Assembly (NCBI GenBank): GCA_002862135.1
Contig: PKCI01000218.1
Location: 1-57,073, forward strand
Origin: Verrucomicrobiota bacterium
GTDB lineage: Bacteria; Verrucomicrobiota; Verrucomicrobiia; Verrucomicrobiales; DEV007
Length of the DNA: 57,073 nucleotides
Direction: 5' to 3'
The stretch's first letter is position 1, and every line of letters starts with the position of its first letter. Positions 51,279-57,073 of the stretch are shown one piece after another. The notes below the pieces were generated by a model. The model saw only the letters and a program-made list of their open reading frames with translations. It had not been told where the DNA came from and did not search any database. A program made the position numbers and the translations under genes.

Positions 51279-53474
51279 TTAAGAAAAGGAAAAAGAGGCC
51301 AGCCTGTCTGCCAGTCCCGTAAACCGTCGCGAACTCTTTTCATTTCTCACAGCCATCTCGAGGGCTCTTTTTTCTCCAACCAGAATCACCAGTTTTCGTC
51401 CTCGGGTGATTCCGGTGTAGAGCAGGTTGCGCTGTAAAAGCACGAACTGCTGACCTGCCAACGGAATCACCACTGCCGGAAACTCGCTGCCCTGGGATTT
51501 ATGAATCGTGATGGCATAGGCGAGCTGCAACTCGTCAAGTTCGCCGGGCTCGTAATTCACCCGCTGATTGCCGTCGAAGGTGACAACCACGTGAGAAGGC
51601 TCCTTGGTGATCTCGGCGATATGGCCGATATCTCCGTTGAAGACTTCCTTTTCGTAGTTATTCCGGGTCTGGATCACCTTGTCGCCGGCGCGGAAGGTGG
51701 AACCGAAGCGTTCGATCTCGAATTTAAGCTCGGCAGGCGGATTGAGGGTCTCCTGGAGCAGCGAGTTCAGTTCGGCGGTGCCAAGTGACTGACGATTCAT
51801 TGGAGTGAGCACTTGGATGTCATTTCGGGAATCGAGGTTGAAGCCCTTCGGAATGCGCTCTTTCACGAGGTGACGCAGTGTTTCGCGAATGGCATCGGGG
51901 TTGCCACGTTCGATGAAAAAGAAATCGGCATCGGCGGTGTTTTCAAGGGGGGGAATCGTTCCCTCATTCACATCATGGGCCGCTTCGACGATACGACTGG
52001 TTTCGCTTTGACGGTAGATGCGAGTCAGTCGGGCCACGGGGGCGACTCCGCTGTCGAGGATATCCCGCAGGACGCTGCCCGGACCGACGGAGGGAAGTTG
52101 GTCCACATCGCCTACGAGGAGGACATGTCCGTCCTCGGGGATGGCATCGAGCAGCTTTGCCATGAGCTCGACATCGACCATGGAGGCTTCGTCGATGACA
52201 AAGAAATCACCTACGAGCGGCTTGTCCTCGTTGCGGGTGAAACCGATTTCGGGCTGGTATTCGAGGGCGCGGTGAATGGTAAGCGCTTCGCGACCGGTCG
52301 ATTCGTGGAGCCGCTTGGCGGCGCGGCCGGTGGGGGCGCAGAGGACGGGCTCGACCTTCTTGGTCACGAGGATTTCGAGGATCGCATTGAGGATAGTGGT
52401 TTTCCCGACGCCGGGACCACCGGTAATGACGGAGAAGCGATGCCGGGTTGCCTGGATCACAGTTTCGGCCTGTTCCTCGCTGAGCTGAAGCTGGTGATGG
52501 CGTTCAAACCAGGCAATGGCTTGTTCGGGCTGGACTTCGGGAAGGGTGACCTCTCGCGCCATCAACTGGTGAAGGCGCTCGGCCACTTCTGTTTCGGCAG
52601 TGTGAAGTTCGGTGGTGAAGACCAGTGGCTCGCCGTCGGTGTCTTCGATAATAATCCTCGCCCCGAGGACGAGCTCTCCGAGGGCCCGGTCGACGGCCTC
52701 CATGGTGGTTTCGAGAATGTTGACTGCTTCCTCGACCAGCTTGTTGCGGGGGAGTGCGCAGTGGCCCTGGCGGGCGGCCTGCTCGAGGACGTAGAGCAAG
52801 CCGGCGGAGATTCGTTGCGTTGAATCATCAGCCTGGCCCATTTGGCGGGCGATCTGGTCCGCAGTCTTGAATCCGACTCCGGGGATCTCTCTTGCGAGGC
52901 GGTAGGGGTCGGCGCGAAGCACATTGGTGGCTTCCTCCCCGTAGGTTTTGAAGAGGCGAAGTGCGCGGGCCGTGGAGAGGCCGTGTTCGTGAAGGAAAAT
53001 CATGATGTCGCGAACGGACTTCTGCCGTTTCCACGAGTCCTTGATGCGGACGCGTCGGGCTTGACCGATGCCGCTGACTTCCTCGAGTTTTTTCGATTCC
53101 TCCTCAATGACCCGGAAGGTTTCGGTGCCGAATTTCTCGACGATTCGTTTGGCGTAGGTCTTGCCAATCCCGTCGATCAGTCCGCTGGCGAGAAAGCGGC
53201 GAATACCATCCGTGGAGTTGGGTGCGATGGCGAGAATGTGCTGTGCCTGGAACTGCCGTCCGAAACGGCGGTCGTCTTTCCAGTCGCCCCGGGCCCGGAT
53301 TTGTTCTCCCTCAATGACCGCCGGAAGGCTCCCCAGCACTGTCACCGTGCCGTTTTTTGCCGTTTCCACCTGCATGATGGTGTAGCCGTTTTCTTCGTTA
53401 TGAAAAACGATAGAATGCACCGATCCTTCTATTTCAGGGGCCTCTGGTGGGCCGTTTTTGGGGCGCGAACTCAT
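51279..53474 (-). CDS. recD2: RecD2-type ATP-dependent DNA helicase
   Basis: A 731-residue superfamily 1B 5'-3' helicase of the RecD2 type. The N-terminal OB-like domain reads GSVHSIVFHNEENGYTIMQV. Helix-hairpin-helix motifs (GLIDGIGKTYAKRIVEKFG, EVSGIGQARR) precede Walker A, GGPGVGKTT, near residue 351. Walker B region FFVIDEASMVDVEL follows, then VLLVGDVDQLPSVGPG. The C-terminal UvrD-like domain has AYAITIHKSQGSEFPAVVIP and LLYTGITRGRKLVILVG. Unlike RecD it lacks RecBC partners and works alone in repair. It is read opposite to secG, whose start lies 83 bp beyond. Confidence 0.94.
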   Translation of the reverse strand: MSSRPKNGPPEAPEIEGSVHSIVFHNEENGYTIMQVETAKNGTVTVLGSLPAVIEGEQIRARGDWKDDRRFGRQFQAQHILAIAPNSTDGIRRFLASGLIDGIGKTYAKRIVEKFGTETFRVIEEESKKLEEVSGIGQARRVRIKDSWKRQKSVRDIMIFLHEHGLSTARALRLFKTYGEEATNVLRADPYRLAREIPGVGFKTADQIARQMGQADDSTQRISAGLLYVLEQAARQGHCALPRNKLVEEAVNILETTMEAVDRALGELVLGARIIIEDTDGEPLVFTTELHTAETEVAERLHQLMAREVTLPEVQPEQAIAWFERHHQLQLSEEQAETVIQATRHRFSVITGGPGVGKTTILNAILEILVTKKVEPVLCAPTGRAAKRLHESTGREALTIHRALEYQPEIGFTRNEDKPLVGDFFVIDEASMVDVELMAKLLDAIPEDGHVLLVGDVDQLPSVGPGSVLRDILDSGVAPVARLTRIYRQSETSRIVEAAHDVNEGTIPPLENTADADFFFIERGNPDAIRETLRHLVKERIPKGFNLDSRNDIQVLTPMNRQSLGTAELNSLLQETLNPPAELKFEIERFGSTFRAGDKVIQTRNNYEKEVFNGDIGHIAEITKEPSHVVVTFDGNQRVNYEPGELDELQLAYAITIHKSQGSEFPAVVIPLAGQQFVLLQRNLLYTGITRGRKLVILVGEKRALEMAVRNEKSSRRFTGLADRLASFSFS

Positions 53475-53556
53475 GAAATGGGGAAAAATGGGGGGCTCGA
53501 GAGAGGTAATTCTCGCCCTTTACAAGCCATTACCTGTGTCGCATATTCGCCGCCCC

Positions 53557-54135
53557 ATGGCAATTCTCTCGATTTTGTTAACCGTGATCATCATCGCCGT
53601 CAGTATTCTGATGGTGCTGGTGGTGTTGCTTCAGCGTCCCAAACAGGAGGGCTTAGGTGCCGCCTTCGGTGGTAGCACGCTCGATTCAGCTCTCGGCGCC
53701 CACACCACGGATATTCTCCAGAAGATCACGACCTGGCTCGGAATCATCTTTTTCATTTCCGCAATTGGTCTGGCAATGGTGAAGACCCGCCAGTTCCAGG
53801 CGACTGCAGCAAGCGACGTTCTCGAAGAAGTGAAGGATCGTGAGCCCCAGCTGCCCGGTCTTCCGCCTGAGCTTTCCAACCTGCCTGCACTCGATACTAC
53901 TGCGCCGGCACCTGTGAATCTCGACCAAGCGCCCGCGGGCTCTCTGCTCGACGACAAGGCGAATGAAGCAGAGTCCGCTCCGGCAGAGACTACCGAAGAG
54001 AAGCCTGCCACTGAGGAGAAGACGGAGGAGCAGTCCAAAGCTGAAGAAGCTCCCAAAGGTGAAGAGGCTTCCAAAGGGAAGGGCAAAGCCAAAGTCAAAG
54101 TCAAGGAAGGTGCCAAAGGCGAAGGCGCTCAGTAA
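53557..54135 (+). CDS. secG: Preprotein translocase subunit SecG with charged tail
   Basis: A 192-residue SecG. Residues 1-75 are the normal family domain: two helices (LSILLTVIIIAVSILMVLVV and WLGIIFFISAIGLAMV) around LLQRPKQEGLGAAFGG. SecG assists SecYEG-driven export. Residues 80-192 are a low-complexity cytoplasmic or periplasmic tail, rich in Glu, Ala, Pro and Lys, ending KGKAKVKVKEGAKGEGAQ. Ordinary SecG is 75-110 residues, so the tail is an extension. The ATG at 53557 is chosen because it sits just before the first helix. Confidence 0.93.
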   Translation: MAILSILLTVIIIAVSILMVLVVLLQRPKQEGLGAAFGGSTLDSALGAHTTDILQKITTWLGIIFFISAIGLAMVKTRQFQATAASDVLEEVKDREPQLPGLPPELSNLPALDTTAPAPVNLDQAPAGSLLDDKANEAESAPAETTEEKPATEEKTEEQSKAEEAPKGEEASKGKGKAKVKVKEGAKGEGAQ

Positions 54136-54145
54136 TGTTCGTGAT

Positions 54146-54177
54146 GCGGGCGTTCAGCGCCGCTGATGCCCGCTTTT
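54146..54177 (+). terminator. Intrinsic terminator of secG
   Basis: GCGGGC (54146-54151) pairs with GCCCGC (54168-54173), with an inner TCAGC/GCTGA stem and GCC loop, followed by TTTT. It lies 11 bp after the secG stop. Confidence 0.85.
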
Positions 54178-54210
54178 ACCATGTCGCGATTCTGAGGCGG
54201 TAACCCCGGC

Positions 54211-55257
54211 ATGAGTGCTCCCTCGCAATTGACGGAAGCCAACGGCCGCCACCGCGTGATCGTTCGATCCCCGAATCCCCTAGGCGATGCCTGCATGTCA
54301 TTGCCTGCCGTGCGTGCGTTGAAGCAACGCCGTCCTGATACCGAGATCACGGTGTGCTGCCGTGACAATCTTACTGCGATGTGGGCAACCCGCGCCGAGA
54401 TTGATGAGGTCATCCCATTCAAGAAAGGGCTCAAGCCTCGCGAGGTGGGTCGCATCATTCGGGAGCACGGAAGATTTGATGAAGGTTTGCTGCTTCCCAA
54501 CTCATTTCGCTCCGCGCTTGAGCTGCGACTCGGTGGCGTCAACAAGCTGACCGGTTACAAGCGCTACGGGCGGGGGTTGTTGCTTAAAAACGCAGTCCGC
54601 GAATCTGAAGCGAGGGATGACAAGGTGCATCACGTTCACCGCTATTTGCATCTCGCCGAGGCAATGGGGGCAGATATTTCTGATCTCGATGACCTGCTCG
54701 CGATTCCCCCGGCTCCGGCACCGATAGACTCGGGTCTTACCGAACTACACATCGGGGTTTGTCCGGGTGCCGAGTATGGCAACGCAAAGCGATACCCGAT
54801 TGATCGCTACGCCAAGGCGCTTCAAACACTGCGCGGGAATCACCCGGAAGCGACTTTTCGAATTTCTGTGTTCGGCAGCCCGGCTGAAGAAGGGATCGGC
54901 GATGAGCTGGCAGGACTTCTCGACGAGCCTCGTAAGAACCGGGCCGGTAAGACTTCCATGGCAGACCTTGTCGACGAACTGAAGACCTGTCACTTTGTCG
55001 CGACCAACGACACTGGCACAATGCATCTCGCCGCGGCTCTGGGAGTGCCTACAGTCGCAATTTTTGGCTCCACTGAGCCGGCCTTCACGGCTCCGGTTGG
55101 AACCGTCCACCGCGTCATTCGTCACAAGGTGGATTGCAGCCCATGTTTCCTCCGGGAGTGTCCGGTGGACTATCGCTGCATGTTACAGGTTGAACCGGAG
55201 ACCATACTGGCCGAAATGGAGACTCTCCTGCAGGACACCTCTCCGGCAGGAAACTGA
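54211..55257 (+). CDS. Glycosyltransferase family 9 (LPS heptosyltransferase-like)
   Basis: A 348-residue GT-B glycosyltransferase of family 9, similar to WaaF: VIVRSPNPLGDACMSLPAVR, LKQRRPDTEITVCC, LLLPNSFRSALELRLGGV, GVCPGAEYGNAKRYPIDRYA, TNDTGTMHLAAALGVPTVAI and FGSTEPAFTAPVG. It probably adds a heptose or related sugar to lipid A core on the cytosolic face. A single symbol is not assigned because WaaC and WaaF cannot be told apart here. It is followed 7 bp later by the MYG1-family gene. Confidence 0.88.
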   Translation: MSAPSQLTEANGRHRVIVRSPNPLGDACMSLPAVRALKQRRPDTEITVCCRDNLTAMWATRAEIDEVIPFKKGLKPREVGRIIREHGRFDEGLLLPNSFRSALELRLGGVNKLTGYKRYGRGLLLKNAVRESEARDDKVHHVHRYLHLAEAMGADISDLDDLLAIPPAPAPIDSGLTELHIGVCPGAEYGNAKRYPIDRYAKALQTLRGNHPEATFRISVFGSPAEEGIGDELAGLLDEPRKNRAGKTSMADLVDELKTCHFVATNDTGTMHLAAALGVPTVAIFGSTEPAFTAPVGTVHRVIRHKVDCSPCFLRECPVDYRCMLQVEPETILAEMETLLQDTSPAGN

Positions 55258-55264
55258 ATCCTGT

Positions 55265-56122
55265 ATGAAATCCATCGTCACTCATCCTGGCAGCGCTCAT
55301 AAAGATGACCTGTTGGCCTGTTGCCTGCTTATTGCTCAACACGAAGTTCCGGTCTACCGCCGTGAACCGACTGAGGATGATTTGAACAATGAAGAGATTG
55401 CGGTGGTCGATGTTGGCGGCGAGCACGAACCGTCCCGAAGCAATTTTGATCACCACCAGTTTCCCCGCGATCACAAGCCGATTTGTGCCTTGTCATTAGT
55501 GTTGAAGGACCTGGGGCTCTATGATGATGCCCGCCAGTTTTGCGAATGGCTGGAACCCGCTGAGTGGTTCGATACACGCGGGCCTTTCGCAACAGCCAAG
55601 TGGTTGGGGGTGGATCGGGCAGTGATGAATCAGCTCAATTCTCCGATCGATATCACGCTTCTCCGTCGATTCGCTCAGAAAAACGAGTGGCAGCGGGGAG
55701 ACGCGATCTGGGAAATGATGCGCATGATCGGTGAAGATCTGGTGATGTTCCTCAAGACCCTGCGTGAGCGCGTCGACTTCGTCGCGGAAAACGCCGAGTT
55801 TATTGAGATTGGGGAAGGGAATGATTCTTTGTCGGTTCTCTTCATGCCCCGCTGCGAGCCGATGCCGGATGATCCTTCATCCGGCTTGATCCGCTACATA
55901 GAATCGACCGGCAGGAAGGTTGACGGCTTGATCTATCCCGATCGCCGCGGATCCGGTTTCGGCCTCTCGCGCCATGAGGACAGCTCGCGCCTCGACTTTA
56001 CCCGAATTGATGGTGAGCCCGATGTTCACTTTGCTCATGCTCGTGGATTTGTGGCAAAGACGAGCGCAACGGATCTCGACAGGCTCAAGGAATTGATGTC
56101 CAAGGCGGAAGTTGTTTCATAA
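55265..56122 (+). CDS. MYG1/UPF0160 family protein (DHH-like metal-dependent hydrolase)
   Basis: A 285-residue protein of the MYG1 family. Residues 6-18 read THPGSAHKDDLLA, with His7 and Asp14 as ligands. DVGGE and SNFDHHQF (His63-His64) follow, resembling the DHH/DHHA nuclease-phosphoesterase core. In eukaryotes MYG1 is a 3'-5' RNA exonuclease; the bacterial role is less clear. The start at 55265 (MKSIVTHPGSAH) is preferred, as the upstream part overlaps the glycosyltransferase gene in another frame. It appears to be in the same operon as that gene. Confidence 0.88.
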   Translation: MKSIVTHPGSAHKDDLLACCLLIAQHEVPVYRREPTEDDLNNEEIAVVDVGGEHEPSRSNFDHHQFPRDHKPICALSLVLKDLGLYDDARQFCEWLEPAEWFDTRGPFATAKWLGVDRAVMNQLNSPIDITLLRRFAQKNEWQRGDAIWEMMRMIGEDLVMFLKTLRERVDFVAENAEFIEIGEGNDSLSVLFMPRCEPMPDDPSSGLIRYIESTGRKVDGLIYPDRRGSGFGLSRHEDSSRLDFTRIDGEPDVHFAHARGFVAKTSATDLDRLKELMSKAEVVS

Positions 56123-56549
56123 CCGCCAGGATGGGCTAATAAAGATCGTCGCTACGATGATCTCCATTTTCTGGATTAGCCGGTCGACCCTGAGCCGCAT
56201 GGCGGGGAATGGGACGACTTTTTTGAGCGAACCGGAGCGCAGAAGGAATCACTTGAAGAAATTGGGGTTCTTGTTGCCAGAGACCTCTGATCCATTCCGG
56301 GGCGTTCTGATCCTCTGCCATTGAAGTAGGAATGAATCAAAGTTGATCCTGAATTGGGATTGTATTGAATGAAACTTAGGTGATTCTCAATTTTATCGAA
56401 GTCACCCAGAAGAATGAACTGTAAAATTTTCGGGATCTTACGGGCGATTTTGAGGCGAAAGCCGGTACTAGGCCCGCTCTTGCAATGAGGGCCCGCAACG
56501 CTACGTTTCGGACCCTGATTGGCGGAGGTTTGCTCTGCCGAGCTATCTG
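56123..56549. other. Intergenic region with no clear gene
   Basis: 427 bp between the MYG1-family gene and the ccsA-like gene. Apart from a weak minus-strand reading frame at 56136-56321, nothing convincing was found. Positions 56330-56420 are AT-richer and could hold the promoter of the downstream gene. Confidence 0.4.
56136..56321 (-). CDS. Possible small hypothetical protein
   Basis: A 61-codon frame starting MAEDQNAPEWIRGLWQQEP and ending RSDDLY. The composition (Gln, Pro, Arg, Trp) is that of a plausible small soluble protein and it does not overlap another gene. There is no Shine-Dalgarno or recognised family, so it may be chance. Confidence 0.3.
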   Translation of the reverse strand: MAEDQNAPEWIRGLWQQEPQFLQVIPSALRFAQKSRPIPRHAAQGRPANPENGDHRSDDLY

Positions 56550-57073
56550 ATGGACAAGATTTACCTGATACTGGCGACTGTGATCTTTCTCGGCGGCTTC
56601 GTGCTCGCTGTGATAGCGTTAAGAACGGGCAAACACGGGACGGGGAAACTCAACGTCGGGCTCGCTGTTGCCGGCCTGTTTTTTCAGTGTCTCTTTCTCA
56701 AGGAGCGGGGGGATTTGCACCTTCGCTGCCCAATCACCAACGGGGCCGAAGTTTTCGTTTTCATCAGTTGGAGCATCGTCATTCTCTACCTCGCTCTGGG
56801 GCGTGCTTTTCGACTCTCTTTGCTCGGCGTGTTCAGCATGCCGCTCGTCTTTGTCTTCCAATCCATCGCCATCATCAGCTTGCTGATCAACGATCCGGGC
56901 GCGCGTCCGCCGGATACGCTGGATCCGTGGCTGGAAATGCACGCGGCGATGTCCCTGCTCGCTTATGGCGCTTTTGGCCTCGCTGGAATTGCCGGGGTGA
57001 TGGACCTGATTCTCGATCGACAGCTTAAGAGCCACAAACCGGGAAGGCTCTTTTACTCGTTACCACCGATGAA
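56550..57073 (+). CDS. CcsA/HemX-like cytochrome c assembly protein, 3' end missing
   Basis: An open frame from ATG 56550 to the window end, 174 residues, with no stop. It is a multi-pass membrane protein: YLILATVIFLGGFVLAVIAL, then a second helix, then CPITNGAEVFVFISWSIVIL and WLEMHAAMSLLAYGAFGLAG. The NGAEVFVFISW block resembles the N.yEs..FlaW segment of CcsA/ResC-type cytochrome c biogenesis proteins and the related HemX/YpjD family. The HAAMSLLAYGAF block matches the next conserved histidine helix. The C-terminal histidine and WWD-like region lies beyond the window. Confidence 0.75.
   Translation, partial: MDKIYLILATVIFLGGFVLAVIALRTGKHGTGKLNVGLAVAGLFFQCLFLKERGDLHLRCPITNGAEVFVFISWSIVILYLALGRAFRLSLLGVFSMPLVFVFQSIAIISLLINDPGARPPDTLDPWLEMHAAMSLLAYGAFGLAGIAGVMDLILDRQLKSHKPGRLFYSLPPM

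Noticed and set aside
51813-52823. 336-codon plus-strand frame
   Set aside because: It is antisense to recD2, whose helicase motifs are unmistakable.
1-57073. tRNA, rRNA, CRISPR, IS or prophage content
   Set aside because: No cloverleaf-like or TTCGA-type tRNA arm was noticed in the gaps, and no transposase, integrase or repeat-spacer pattern. A tRNAscan-SE and Infernal run would be decisive.

Overview
The window is a dense chromosomal stretch carrying about 48 genes. It looks like a member of the Verrucomicrobiota (PVC group), although there is no rRNA or marker phylogeny here to prove it. The assignment rests on the combination of an SHD1 plus PQQ-like propeller protein, FG-GAP/ASPIC-UnbV protein, pseudokinase-FGE and PEGA-FGE fusions, a sulfatase, Tat-exported TIM-barrel sugar isomerase-like proteins, a type II secretion pseudopilin operon and paired roadblock/LC7 proteins. 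Shine-Dalgarno signals are weak throughout, so many starts were chosen from family alignment, overlaps or signal peptides. No rRNA, tRNA, CRISPR, IS element or phage gene was seen.

Layout. 1-6115: the 3' part of a degenerate kinase-FGE membrane protein, a small CPXCG zinc-ribbon protein, ribosomal protein S1 with a strong terminator, and a five-PEGA/FGE membrane protein. 6135-10238: an exported unknown protein, an SHD1/PQQ-propeller protein and a CPBP intramembrane protease. 10452-16377: the most unusual region. A long acidic protein with a probable roadblock-like C-terminus is followed by a decayed MglA-type GTPase gene, a roadblock/LC7 protein with a long acidic tail, ExbB, ExbD, a TonB-like membrane-anchored protein and a small membrane zinc ribbon. 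16490-24237: fabF, a sigma-70 factor, an MBL-fold protein with a destroyed HxHxDH motif, an FG-GAP protein, trpD, a YqgE/AlgH protein and a GreA-like protein. 24234-28380: a PAS-AraC regulator divergent from a sulfatase and a Tat-type TIM-barrel protein, then a nitroreductase.

28630-38665: a complete yejABEF-type peptide ABC importer, whose YejE carries a large extra domain, followed by a small conserved unknown, a pseudokinase-TPR membrane protein and cysQ. 38747-43341: a lone pseudopilin, ribonuclease R and SelO. 43467-48127: a tight gspF-G-H-I-J-K operon (no gspD/E/L/M here) whose GspJ has a glycine-proline tail with a 30-bp tandem duplication. 48153-57073: trmD, pabB, a Tat/lipobox sugar isomerase-like protein, recD2, secG with a charged tail, a GT9 heptosyltransferase, a MYG1-family protein, and the 5' part of a ccsA-like cytochrome c assembly gene that runs off the end.

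The best candidate for something undescribed is the 10.4-16.4 kb block. An MglA GTPase with flanking roadblock partners beside an ExbB/ExbD channel is the same set of parts that drives and steers gliding in Myxococcus (MglA/MglB with AglRQS). Here the GTPase gene is broken by several indels while the partners stay intact. Two pseudokinases and two cysteine-less FGE-like domains suggest that this organism reuses catalytically dead folds as surface or scaffold modules.
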